From assembly GCF_000517105.1 (NCBI RefSeq), contig NZ_KI912149.1:616390-680389 (forward strand): 64,000 nt of DNA, read 5' to 3'. This stretch comes from Fischerella sp. PCC 9605 (GTDB taxonomy: Bacteria; Cyanobacteriota; Cyanobacteriia; Cyanobacteriales; Nostocaceae). The stretch's first letter is position 1; every line of letters starts with the position of its first letter. Made by a program: the position numbers and the translations under genes. The notes under the pieces are model-generated. The model made no database searches, was not told the DNA's origin, and was given only the letters and a program-made list of their open reading frames with translations. Shown here one piece after another: positions 8,369 through 16,941 of the stretch.

Positions 8369-9214
8369 ATGACTCAACAACTTGAGTTGAATGATTACAA
8401 GCAACAAATAGCGGATCTATACAGCCGCAGAAGTCACAATTACGATGAAAGCGATTGGCATCTTCAGATTGCTCATCGTTTAGTAGAATATACCCAAATC
8501 ATTTCTGGACAGCAGGTTTTGGACATTGCCACTGGCACAGGTATGGTTGCGATTGAAGCAGCTCAAATTGTCGGTTCAGAAGGTCGGGTAGTCGGTGTAG
8601 ACATTTCGGCTGGGATGCTTGAACAAGCAACACGCAAGATAGAAGCATTAGGTTTGAGCAATATTGAACTTCACTTAGCTGATGCTGAAACATTGAATTT
8701 TCCAGCTAACAGCTTTGATCGGATTTTGTGTTCATCTGCACTGATTTGGATGGCAGATATTCCAGCCACTTTACGCCTTTGGTATCAATTTCTCAAACCC
8801 GATGGTTTAATTGGCTTTCATGGATTTGCAGATACCGCTTTTATTGCAGGTGTTGTGATGAAGGAGGTTTGCAAAAAATATGGTGTTTCATTGACATACA
8901 ACGACATCACAGGCACAGCCGATAAGTGTTATAACTTACTTGCCTCAGCAGGCTTTGAGGAAATTGAGGTCAAAGTCGAGCAATATGGTAGCTATATCAG
9001 TTTAGAGCAGGCTAAGCAAATGTGGATGGGAGGCTCTAATAACCCCACACCTGGACAATTTCCCAATCCGCTTTCACAACTTTCATCCCTGGCGCTGGAA
9101 CAAGCCAAGGCTCGATTTGATGCAGAACTAGAAGCATTAGTAACAGACCAAGGCATTTGGAACGATATCACAGTCTTTTTTACTTTCGGTCGTAAGCCAG
9201 CAAACAAAGGTTAA
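8369..9214 (+). CDS. Class I SAM-dependent methyltransferase (UbiE/type 11 family)
   Basis: A 281-residue protein from the ATG at 8369; a longer frame from 8315 would overlap the previous gene and adds residues not typical of the family. Motif I is VLDIATGTGMV (residues 50-60), followed by the acidic end of strand 2 in VVGVDISAGML. Motif II is in ADAETLNFPANSFDRILC and post-II in LKPDGLIGFHGFAD. This is the methyltransferase-11 layout shared by UbiE and many small-molecule methyltransferases. The C-terminal 110 residues are specific and may form the acceptor lid. The acceptor is unknown. It is followed after 16 bp by moeA, but there is no known functional link. Confidence 0.85.
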   Translation: MTQQLELNDYKQQIADLYSRRSHNYDESDWHLQIAHRLVEYTQIISGQQVLDIATGTGMVAIEAAQIVGSEGRVVGVDISAGMLEQATRKIEALGLSNIELHLADAETLNFPANSFDRILCSSALIWMADIPATLRLWYQFLKPDGLIGFHGFADTAFIAGVVMKEVCKKYGVSLTYNDITGTADKCYNLLASAGFEEIEVKVEQYGSYISLEQAKQMWMGGSNNPTPGQFPNPLSQLSSLALEQAKARFDAELEALVTDQGIWNDITVFFTFGRKPANKG

Positions 9215-9230
9215 GTCGGAGTTCTTGGTC

Positions 9231-10460
9231 ATGTTCTCAGTCAAAGAAGCAGAAGCAATAGTTTTTAATTTGGTACAGCCGTTGGATCGTCAGCGGGATA
9301 CAGAAGTTGTAGATTTGTTATCAGCGAATAGTCGCATTCTCGCTTCTCCCGTTTCGAGTCAACTGGACTTTCCCCATTGGGATAATTCGGCAATGGATGG
9401 TTACGCAGTGCGTTACACAGACGTACAGCAGGCTAGCCAGGAACAGCCAGTTAGTTTAGAAATTGTTGAAGATATTCCTGCTGGATATCAACCCCAATCT
9501 ACTATTCAACAGGGACAGGCGGCACGGATTTTTACTGGTGCGGTAATGCCAACAAGTGCAGATACTGTGGTGATGCAGGAACGTACGCGGCGAGAGGATA
9601 ACCGCGTGTTGATCTTGGCTGCACCAACGAAACCGCAAGAATTTGTCAGACATCGTGCTTGTTATTACAAAGCTGGGACACAATTGCTACCAGCAGGAGT
9701 AAGATTGCATGGGACAGAAATTGCCGTTTTAGCTGCTGCCCAGTGTACGCAAGTGAGTGTTTTCCGTCGTCTGCGCGTAGCAATTTTTTCTACTGGTGAT
9801 GAACTGGTAACTCCTGACAAACCTCTGCAACCAGGGCAAATTGTAGACTCTAACCAGTATGCTTTAGCAGCTTTGGTGAAACAAATTGGGGCAGAACCGT
9901 TGATGTTGGGAATTGTCCCAGATAAACCAGATGCTCTTGAAGAAGCGATCGCCCACGCTATATCTAACGCCGATGTGGTTCTTTCTTCTGGGGGCGTCTC
10001 CGTGGGAGATTATGACTATGTTGAGCGAATTATTGAGTCTTTGGGAGGCGAAATTCATATTCAGGCTGTGGCAATGAAACCTGGTAAACCCCTCACTGTC
10101 GCTACATTTACTAATCAAGTTATCTATTTTGGTTTACCAGGAAACCCGGTTTCGGCATTGGTGACTTTTTGGCGGTTTGTGCAACCAACAATCAAAAAAA
10201 TTTCTGGACTAGCAGAGGGTTGGCAACCAAAGTTTGTGAAAGCACGCACTCGTCATCAATTGCGATCGGATGGCAAACGCGAAACTTACTTTTGGGGTCA
10301 GTTGCATTTAACAGATGGAGTATATGAATTTCAGGTTGCTGGTGGAAGTCAAAATTCTGGCAATTTGATTAATATCGCGCAAACTAACGCTTTAGCTGTG
10401 CTCTTGGTGGGTCAAACATTAATTTCTCAAGGAGAAGAGGTACAAGTTTTGCTAGTCTAG
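9231..10460 (+). CDS. moeA: Molybdopterin molybdenumtransferase MoeA
   Basis: MoeA inserts molybdate into adenylylated molybdopterin, the last step of molybdenum cofactor synthesis in the cytosol. The 409-residue product shows DNSAMDGYAVR near residue 52, the IFTGAVMPTSADTVVMQE segment near 100, the MoCF-binding VLSSGGVSVGDYDYV near 248 and GLPGNPVSA near 300. Domains I to IV are complete. The ATG at 9231 is preceded by GGAG with a ten-base gap; an upstream in-frame TTG at 9225 is too close to it. Cyanobacteria need Moco for nitrate reductase and for oxidases such as the one at the window's left edge. Confidence 0.95.
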   Translation: MFSVKEAEAIVFNLVQPLDRQRDTEVVDLLSANSRILASPVSSQLDFPHWDNSAMDGYAVRYTDVQQASQEQPVSLEIVEDIPAGYQPQSTIQQGQAARIFTGAVMPTSADTVVMQERTRREDNRVLILAAPTKPQEFVRHRACYYKAGTQLLPAGVRLHGTEIAVLAAAQCTQVSVFRRLRVAIFSTGDELVTPDKPLQPGQIVDSNQYALAALVKQIGAEPLMLGIVPDKPDALEEAIAHAISNADVVLSSGGVSVGDYDYVERIIESLGGEIHIQAVAMKPGKPLTVATFTNQVIYFGLPGNPVSALVTFWRFVQPTIKKISGLAEGWQPKFVKARTRHQLRSDGKRETYFWGQLHLTDGVYEFQVAGGSQNSGNLINIAQTNALAVLLVGQTLISQGEEVQVLLV

Positions 10461-10473
10461 TTAGTTCAGTAGA

Positions 10474-10573
10474 CCTCTTGCGAAAGTGCCTTTTGCAAGA
10501 GGAGGGGAAAGGAAAAACTATCCCCTTTAACCTTTTACCTTTCACCTTTTCCCGACTTCTGCAAGAAGTCTAT
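10474..10573. repeat. CCTCTTGC hairpin and AAGTCT repeat after moeA
   Basis: A stem CCTCTTGC (10477-10484) pairs with GCAAGAGG (10496-10503). About 60 bp later a second unit, ACTTCTGCAAGAAGT, ends with gtct. AGACCTCTTGC/GCAAGAAGTCT units are a common dispersed repeat of filamentous cyanobacteria. The hairpin lies between the convergent moeA and XRE genes and could also slow transcription from either side. Confidence 0.55.
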
Positions 10574-10583
10574 TGTATGTGGG

Positions 10584-10838
10584 TTAATCATCAAAACTTA
10601 CTCCCAGATCTACGCCCAAGGCATTTTCGATTTTGCGGATAATTTCTTCTGTCGCTGGTGCTCTCAAATCTTCGGCTTCTAACTGATACCAATAGGAACG
10701 ACTCACCCCACAGTCACGACATATTTGAGTCAGCGATCGCCCGTCTTGCTCTCTCGCCTGCTTTATCTTTTGTCCTAATCCCGGAAAATCTCGAACCACT
10801 TCTACTACTTTTTTTACTTCCATTGAGTTTATAGCCAA
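10584..10838 (-). CDS. XRE-family helix-turn-helix protein
   Basis: An 84-residue DNA-binding protein consisting of one HTH_3 domain at residues 20-78: IKQAREQDGRSLTQICRDCGVSRSYWYQLE, where GVSRSYWYQLE is the recognition helix. The end is an acidic tail (GVDLGVSFDD). There is no second domain. Single-domain XRE proteins are regulators, antitoxins or phage-type repressors; no toxin gene is adjacent. Its target is unknown. Confidence 0.8.
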   Translation of the reverse strand: MAINSMEVKKVVEVVRDFPGLGQKIKQAREQDGRSLTQICRDCGVSRSYWYQLEAEDLRAPATEEIIRKIENALGVDLGVSFDD

Positions 10839-10984
10839 ATCTTATAAATCTAATCTTAATGTAATTTATCTACAGACTGTTGACAAATGTAGGCAGACAA
10901 GCGACAATAAAAATTGTAGAGAAAGGCACCCCTAGACGCCAATCAAGCTAGTGCCTTTCTCTCCCCAAAATTATCAATATCGCC

Positions 10985-11373
10985 TTACCTTCCCACTAGT
11001 TGAGTCACTTGAGTCCGGGCTTTAGCGATCGATTGTGCCAAACTTGTGCCACCAAACTCGTCATTCTCAACATGAACAAAGGTGATGTCGGTGATGCCAA
11101 TAAATCCAAAGACCGTTCTTAAAAACGGGTCTTGATAATTCAGCTTCTCATTGCGTTCACCAGGTTCAAAGCCAGAACCACCTCGCGCCGTGATGATCAA
11201 CATTTTCTTACCCAGTACGAGCGGTTTGTAGGGATTGGCAGCATCCTCTGGTTCAAACGCAAAGGTTCGCCCAACCCGCACAATTCGGTCAATATAAGCC
11301 TTGAATGTACTAGGAACGCTGAAATTATACATAGGAATGCCGATGACGTAGAGATCGGCCTGCGCGCTGGCTC
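10985..11373 (-). pseudogene. 5'-truncated FMN-dependent NADH-azoreductase (azoR-like)
   Basis: The frame matches AzoR flavodoxin-like proteins from the middle to the C-terminus: ADLYVIGIPMYNFSVPSTFKAY, then VGRTFAFEPEDAANPYKPL, KMLIITARGGSGFEPGE and LRTVFGFIGITDITFVHVE. Homology can be read upstream of the first ATG (11332) to about 11373. It then stops abruptly at DNA of the repeat type cacc-aatgactaatgacgacc. Normal members have about 200 residues; roughly the first 70-80, including the N-terminal FMN-phosphate motif, are missing. A shortened protein might be made from the ATG at 11332 but could not bind FMN normally. Gene decay by deletion or repeat insertion is inferred. Confidence 0.75.
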
Positions 11374-11918
11374 ACCAATGACTAATGACGACCTTAACTA
11401 GTTAGCTTTATTTGTACCGACCTACTTATTGTTTCCTCTTTAACTTTTCTCACAAGAAGTAAAAGTAGGTTTTCAAGACATTTATTTATGAGAAAAATCT
11501 CATAAAGATGAGAATTTTCTCACAAATAAGTATGAAAATATTTTTGCTCTTATCCCAACTGCTTCTTCTTTATTGCCTCAAAAAACTAATGTGGTAATGC
11601 AAATTTCTCTAACCATAAAATATAGTTTTTACATAACTTTACATAAGTTTACGCGGACATATTTTGCTTGTCATAATAAGCAATTTTGTCATCATGTCAG
11701 TAACATGATTTTCTTCTCATTTGCTCTATCGAAAGTAGTAGATTATTTAATTTCAAAAAAATTTGAAATTCTCTGATTTTTTTAAAAAGATTGTAAAAAT
11801 GTCTGGAATAATATTCATTTGTGACCAAAATCATTAAGCTTATAAATAAACATCAGCAAAATTCAGACTTCAGTCTGATGGCAAAATTGAAACAGCTAGT
11901 AAGCTGTCAAAGATCCAA
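11374..11918. other. AT-rich spacer with repeat scar and large inverted repeat
   Basis: 11395-11429 begins TAACTAGTTAGCTTTATTTG and resembles 25385-25417 upstream of the guanidine operon. An inverted repeat with 22-base arms (two mismatches) and a four-base loop covers 11482-11529 (left arm TTATTTATGAG.., right arm ending CACAAATAA). The rest is AT-rich. The 67-codon frame at 11573-11776 has no ribosome-binding sequence and is probably not coding. The promoter for the glycan cluster should lie near 11800-11900. Confidence 0.5.
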
Positions 11919-13208
11919 ATGAAAATAGCCTTTATCGTAAACAAGTTTCCAGTTTTATCTGAAACGTTTATTCTGAACCAAATTACTGGATTAATTAATC
12001 GTGGACATGAGGTTCACATATACGGTTCTCCACCGGATGATGCTTCTAAATTTCATCCAGATGTAGAAACTTATAACTTGCTCAAGCATACCTATTATGC
12101 TCTTTCAGTTCCTAAAAATCACTTCTGGCGCTTGCTCAAAGGTCTGGGATTTATAATTGCCAATTTTAATCAAGCTCCTCTTGTAATACTGCGATCGCTC
12201 AACTTTTTTCGCTACGGTAGGAACGCAGCTTCCCTAAGATTATTGTACTCAATTATACCTTTTTTAAAGGTACGCTCGTACGATATAATCCACTGCCAAT
12301 TTGGGATACAAGGCAATCAAGGATTGATTTATCGCGAACTTGGTGCTATACAAGGAAAATTAATTACTTGCTTTCGGGGCTATGATATCAGTTGGTATGT
12401 ACAAGAATATGGAGAACAAGTTTATGATGAACTATTTATCAAAGGAGATTTTTTTCTTACTAACTGCGAATTTTTTAAGAAGCGAATAATTAAACTCGGC
12501 TGCGATCAAAACAAAGTAGTCGTTCATGGCTCAGGAATAGACTGTAGCCGATTTCAATTTAAAGTCAGAAAACTCAAATCGGATGGGAAAATTCGCATCG
12601 CTACGACTGGCCGCTTAGTCGAAAAAAAAGGAATAGAATATGCCATTCGTGCCGTTGCCAAAGTCTTAAAAAATCATGAAAATGTTGAGTATAATATCAT
12701 CGGTGATGGAGAGTTAAAAGCACACTTTCAACAGGTTATTAGGGAACTAGGTGTTGCTGAGCACATAAAACTTCTTGGTTGGAAGAACCAGCAAGAAATT
12801 ATTGAAATTCTCGATCGCGCTCATATTTTTATTGCCCCAAGCGTCACAGCAAAAAACGGAAACCAAGATGCTCCTGTCAATACCCTAAAAGAAGCAATGG
12901 CAATGGGTTTACCAGTCATAGGTACTTTCCACGGTGGTATTCCTGAACTAGTTCAAGATGGTATTTCTGGTTTTCTTGTTCCAGAAAGAGATGCAGATGC
13001 TATTGCTGAGAAATTGAGCTATTTCATCGAGCATCCAGAAATTTGGGAACAAATGGGTAAAGCAGGTCGTGCCTATGTAGAAGCACACTATGACATCCAC
13101 AAACTCAACGATGAGCTAGTGGAAATTTATCGGCAAGTATTGGCGAATAATTTATACTCATGCCGGGTGCAACAACCACAACCGACAATCACTACTGAAT
13201 GTGTATGA
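11919..13208 (+). CDS. Glycosyltransferase family 4 (WcaL-like)
   Basis: A 429-residue GT-B enzyme. The N-terminal Rossmann half starts FIVNKFPVLSETFILNQI, typical of the WcaL/colanic-acid type retaining transferases. The donor half shows TTGRLVEKKGIEYAIRAVAKV near 225, YNIIGDGELKAHF near 255 and LKEAMAMGLPVIGTFHGG..ELV near 325, which includes the E-x7-E nucleotide-sugar site. It probably transfers a hexose from a nucleotide sugar to a lipid-linked oligosaccharide at the cytoplasmic membrane face. It is the first gene of the 11.9-20.5 kb glycan cluster. Sugar specificity cannot be read. Confidence 0.9.
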   Translation: MKIAFIVNKFPVLSETFILNQITGLINRGHEVHIYGSPPDDASKFHPDVETYNLLKHTYYALSVPKNHFWRLLKGLGFIIANFNQAPLVILRSLNFFRYGRNAASLRLLYSIIPFLKVRSYDIIHCQFGIQGNQGLIYRELGAIQGKLITCFRGYDISWYVQEYGEQVYDELFIKGDFFLTNCEFFKKRIIKLGCDQNKVVVHGSGIDCSRFQFKVRKLKSDGKIRIATTGRLVEKKGIEYAIRAVAKVLKNHENVEYNIIGDGELKAHFQQVIRELGVAEHIKLLGWKNQQEIIEILDRAHIFIAPSVTAKNGNQDAPVNTLKEAMAMGLPVIGTFHGGIPELVQDGISGFLVPERDADAIAEKLSYFIEHPEIWEQMGKAGRAYVEAHYDIHKLNDELVEIYRQVLANNLYSCRVQQPQPTITTECV

Positions 13209-13236
13209 ACTGCTGAAATTAAGGAAGGATAAACAT

Positions 13237-14304
13237 ATGAATTTGCCATCAGTTGTAGAGCCAGAAGTGACGATTGTTGTTGTTCCACGGGAGCGTTTCA
13301 GCTATACCCGAGAATCATTGGAAAGCATTTACGAGCATACAAAGTGTCCCTTTAAGTTAATCTACGTAGATGGTGGTTCACCGTCGCATATTAGGGATTA
13401 TCTGGCAACTAAAGCAGCCGAGAAGCAGTTTCAACTAATTCGCACCGAACACTACCTCTCTCCCAACCATGCTAGGAACTTAGGTTTACGCCAAGTCAAC
13501 AGCAAATATGTCGTCTTCATTGATAATGACGTGGTAGTTACTCCTGGCTGGCTAAAGCCGTTGGTAGATTGTGCTGAAGAAACCGGAGCAACTATAGTTA
13601 GTCCCCTCATTTGCCAGTACCTGCCATTACACACAGAAGTACATTGTGCAGGTGGAGAATCTGGAGTGAAGGTAGAAACGAAAGGCGAGACAACCAGACG
13701 GCGGATGATTGAGAAAATCTACAAACAAGGTCGCAAAGTAGCAGACGTGCGTCCCCAACTGCAACGGCAAAAAACTGGACTGGCAGAGTTCCACTGCATG
13801 ATGGTACGCACAGAAATATTCGATCAAGTCGGTCTGTTGGATGAAGCACTGCTAAACACGAAAGAACACGTAGATTTGTGTATATTAGTGGTTGAGGCTG
13901 GCGGTACAGTCTACCTGGAACCTGAATCTTTGGTGACATATGTGCCAGGGCCACCACTGGAGTGGACAGACTTACATTTCTATATGCTGCGGTGGAGCGA
14001 TGCTTGGGAATTGGCAAGCTTGAAACGCTTGCGCGACAAGTGGAACCTGACTGAAGATGAGTACTTTCAGAACAAGTATAAACGCTTGGGATGGCGGCGA
14101 GATATGACAATTGTCAGCCCGATCGCCCGCAAACTTCCTTTCGGGAAAATGGGTTCTCGGGCAGTAGCGAAACTTCTCCGTACAATTGACAAAGCACTGA
14201 ACCGTTATTTGACCACTCGCTACGCAAGAAGATATTTGCAAAGTCAGCAAGATCAAGTTCCACCACAGCAGCCACCGACATCGGCGATGACAGCATCATC
14301 GTAG
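13237..14304 (+). CDS. Glycosyltransferase family 2
   Basis: A 355-residue GT-A enzyme. The start at 13237 is chosen because AGGAAGGA lies seven bases before this ATG; an in-frame GTG at 13201 would overlap the previous gene. Features are VTIVVVPRERFSYTRESLESI (first strand and helix), LIYVDGG near 45, HARNLGL near 80, and the metal-binding DXD in VFIDNDVVVTPGW near 95. The tail is basic. It has no membrane segment, so it acts on a membrane-bound acceptor from the cytosol. The preceding gene's stop lies only 28 bp away, so both are one transcript. Confidence 0.88.
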   Translation: MNLPSVVEPEVTIVVVPRERFSYTRESLESIYEHTKCPFKLIYVDGGSPSHIRDYLATKAAEKQFQLIRTEHYLSPNHARNLGLRQVNSKYVVFIDNDVVVTPGWLKPLVDCAEETGATIVSPLICQYLPLHTEVHCAGGESGVKVETKGETTRRRMIEKIYKQGRKVADVRPQLQRQKTGLAEFHCMMVRTEIFDQVGLLDEALLNTKEHVDLCILVVEAGGTVYLEPESLVTYVPGPPLEWTDLHFYMLRWSDAWELASLKRLRDKWNLTEDEYFQNKYKRLGWRRDMTIVSPIARKLPFGKMGSRAVAKLLRTIDKALNRYLTTRYARRYLQSQQDQVPPQQPPTSAMTASS

Positions 14305-14344
14305 GGATAAGTGGGTTTATGACCTGCAAAGAGAAAACACAAGT

Positions 14345-15853
14345 ATGCACGATCGCTCGGCTAAAAATGAAAAATTTTTGCCCACTACTAACTCCACATT
14401 CACTATGCGGCTTCATCGCCGACAATTTGTCATCGGCTCGGAAGCTTTTCGTCCGTATGCCGACTGGCATTGTCGCCAGTTGAACACCTCAACGTGGATC
14501 TCCTATTGCCCTGAACTCCGTGCTAGCTGGACGAATGACGCTGATGGTGTTCCTTGGGTTTTGTTAGGGCTGGCTGTGGAAACGCTTGAGTCTCGCCCAG
14601 AACCGCCGAGCCAGATTGCACAAACTGCTAGCGCCGACATACCTGAGCTTTACCCCAGTTGGGCAGGGCGCTGGGTGTTAATTGATAGGGATCGGGTACA
14701 CATGGATGCCAGTGGGCTGCTTGGTTGCTTCTATGGAACAACACCTGATGGCAAAATCTGGGTATCAAGCAGTCCAGCGCTGCTTGCCATGATACTTTCG
14801 CCCGAAACCGATCCCCGACAGTTGCGTTACCAACAGGGATTATCGTGGTTCACACCGCCCTATTCTCGCTTTGTTGGCATTAACCGTCTTTTGCCTAGCC
14901 AAGTTCTCGAACTCAAAGATGGTAGCATCCAACCGCGATCGCTAATGCCCCCCATAAATCCTTCCCTTGGCTACGACGAGACTTTAGAGCTTCTCAAACA
15001 GAGTTTGATGACGGCGTTAAAGCGACTCTCACAAGCAGAAAGTAGATTGTGGCTGGGGTTATCAGCAGGTGTTGACTCACGACTGGTGTTAGCTACAGCA
15101 TACTGTGCCAAGATCAACATCATGCCCTTTACCCGGATCAGTCCCAGGATGTCGGTAGCCGATCGCTTGCTACCACCCCAATTGGCACATGAACTTGGGT
15201 ACAAACACATCTTCCTGCGCGGACAAAGCAAGAGTAAATCAGATCGCCTGCATTTCGTCGCCGCTCACACTGTCGGTCACGTATCAGAGGGCGATGCTCT
15301 ACCCTTTCTCCGCAGTGTGCGTGATTCCCTAGAGGGAATTTCCATTGGTGGCTGGTGCTTCGGTGTAGGCAAAGCCTTGGGGCGTCAGTCCTTACCCGAT
15401 TCCATTGATGACCTCAAAACCTGCACTCAACAGATAGCGCAAGCATATAACGAGCCGTTGGCTTCAAGCGCGATCGCAGGCATACAAGATTGGTTGAAAT
15501 GGGTGCAAAAAACTCCCCAGGAACACTTAGATTGGCGAGATCGTTTTTACATCGAACAACGCCTAGCTGGCTGGCAAAGTTCAAAAGAACAGTTGTATGA
15601 CCTAAGTAAAATCGAAAGGATTCCTGTCATTAATGCCGCTCGCAACTACGCGCTAATGCTTGGTATCGAAGAACACCGCCGCCTTGAGGCTAAGTATCAA
15701 GTCGAACTCATCTCCAGAATTGCCCCTCAGCTATCTAGCTATCCCTGCAATCCAGATGAGTATTATTTTGGTAAACTTCGAGCGATCGCCATCAAATCTT
15801 CCTACGATCCAACATATCCTTACCAGATAATTAAAAACAAACTGCGATTTTGA
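14345..15853 (+). CDS. Asparagine-synthase-like protein without glutaminase cysteine
   Basis: A 502-residue protein. The central PP-loop WLGLSAGVDSRLVLATAY (about residues 235-252) is a variant of the SGG-x-DS ATP site of class B asparagine synthetases; SVADRLLPPQLAHELGY follows as the helix after it. Residues 40-190 retain strands of the N-terminal Ntn-hydrolase fold (WVLIDRDRVHMDASGLLGCFYG), but the processed Cys2 needed for glutamine hydrolysis is absent from either candidate start (14345, or the ATG at 14405). So it likely activates a carboxylate by adenylation and uses free ammonia or another amine. Homologues in polysaccharide clusters amidate uronic acids; others make lasso peptides. 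The glycan context favours the first. Confidence 0.75.
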   Translation: MHDRSAKNEKFLPTTNSTFTMRLHRRQFVIGSEAFRPYADWHCRQLNTSTWISYCPELRASWTNDADGVPWVLLGLAVETLESRPEPPSQIAQTASADIPELYPSWAGRWVLIDRDRVHMDASGLLGCFYGTTPDGKIWVSSSPALLAMILSPETDPRQLRYQQGLSWFTPPYSRFVGINRLLPSQVLELKDGSIQPRSLMPPINPSLGYDETLELLKQSLMTALKRLSQAESRLWLGLSAGVDSRLVLATAYCAKINIMPFTRISPRMSVADRLLPPQLAHELGYKHIFLRGQSKSKSDRLHFVAAHTVGHVSEGDALPFLRSVRDSLEGISIGGWCFGVGKALGRQSLPDSIDDLKTCTQQIAQAYNEPLASSAIAGIQDWLKWVQKTPQEHLDWRDRFYIEQRLAGWQSSKEQLYDLSKIERIPVINAARNYALMLGIEEHRRLEAKYQVELISRIAPQLSSYPCNPDEYYFGKLRAIAIKSSYDPTYPYQIIKNKLRF

Positions 15854-16066
15854 CGCTCACTTTGCTCATCACCTCAAAGACTTCCAAATAAAAAAATATC
15901 CAATCGCTCGTAAGACAAGGAGGACAAGAAAGACAAGGAAAAGGAAACGAAAAGCCTAAATCATAAAATCATAAGCTTTTTGACATTTGACTTCTAAGGC
16001 AGCGGTACTAGTGCTTGCCTGTAATTGAAAATTTATGTGTGTAATATCTCTGTAGGGTGACAAACA

Positions 16067-16939
16067 TTGAAGCAGAATACGCGTTCAAGATATCGGCTAC
16101 CTGAGGTGATTCATACACCAGAAAGTAGCCTGAGATATCCAATCCAATTATTCAAACAAATGTGGCGAGACTTGCTAGCTTCTCGCGAACTCGCTTGGCG
16201 GCTGATGGTACGCGATATCAGTGCCCAGTACCGCCAATCATTTTTAGGAATAGTCTGGGCTTTTTTACCCCCAATTGTCATGGCTGCTGGATTTACCCTT
16301 GCCAATGATGCCAACGTTATTAATGTTGGGGTAACAGATTTACCATATCCAGCTTATGTCATGTTTAGTACAGCCCTATGGCAAACCTTTGTGGAAGCCT
16401 TAAATGGCCCGGTGCAAGCAGTGACAACAGCGAAACCGATGCTAGCCAGAGTTAACTTTCCCCGAGAAGCATTAATTTTGGCGAAGTTGGGCGAAGTGTT
16501 TTTTAACTTTGCGATCAAGCTGATTTTAATAGTGGCACTGTTTATCTGGTTTCGCGTGCCTGTGAGTTGGACGGTAATTTTAACACCTGTGGCATTAATT
16601 CACTTAGTTTTACTGGGAACATTCATCGGTATTTTATTAGCTCCATTAGGGGTTTTGTATCAAGATGTGTCTAAGGGGCTAACTTTAATAACAGGGTTTT
16701 GGCTATTTTTAACTCCAGTAGTTTATCCAGTCCCCAGTGAAGGAACATTTGGGTTTTTAGTCAAACTAAATCCCGTAACTCCTCTACTAGTAACAGCCCG
16801 AGAATTAGCAACAACAGGAGTAGTATCAGAACCTTTGAGATTTTGGGTAGTAAGTGCAATTACTTTGCTTGGCTTGCTACTAACTTGGATTGCATTCCGT
16901 CTTGCTATGCCTTTCGTGGTTGAGAGAGTGAGTTCCTAA
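16067..16939 (+). CDS. Polysaccharide ABC exporter permease (Wzm/TagG-like)
   Basis: A 290-residue ABC-2 type permease. A cytoplasmic N-terminus ends in LAWRLMVRDISAQYRQSFLG, a family signature for the amphipathic coupling region, followed by six membrane helices starting at IVWAFLPPIVMAAGFTLA. The start is TTG at 16067, with AGGGTGA six bases upstream; there is no better ATG. It pairs with the ATPase that begins two bases after its stop. Together they would export a lipid-linked glycan across the cytoplasmic membrane, as in O-antigen or teichoic-acid systems. Confidence 0.88.
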   Translation: MKQNTRSRYRLPEVIHTPESSLRYPIQLFKQMWRDLLASRELAWRLMVRDISAQYRQSFLGIVWAFLPPIVMAAGFTLANDANVINVGVTDLPYPAYVMFSTALWQTFVEALNGPVQAVTTAKPMLARVNFPREALILAKLGEVFFNFAIKLILIVALFIWFRVPVSWTVILTPVALIHLVLLGTFIGILLAPLGVLYQDVSKGLTLITGFWLFLTPVVYPVPSEGTFGFLVKLNPVTPLLVTARELATTGVVSEPLRFWVVSAITLLGLLLTWIAFRLAMPFVVERVSS

Positions 16940-16941
16940 TC

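Noticed and set aside
11573-11776. 67-codon plus-strand frame
   Set aside because: Very AT-rich, no ribosome-binding site, no domain.
13607-14110. 167-codon minus-strand frame
   Set aside because: Antisense shadow of the GT2 gene; Ser/Cys/His-rich composition and no ribosome-binding site.
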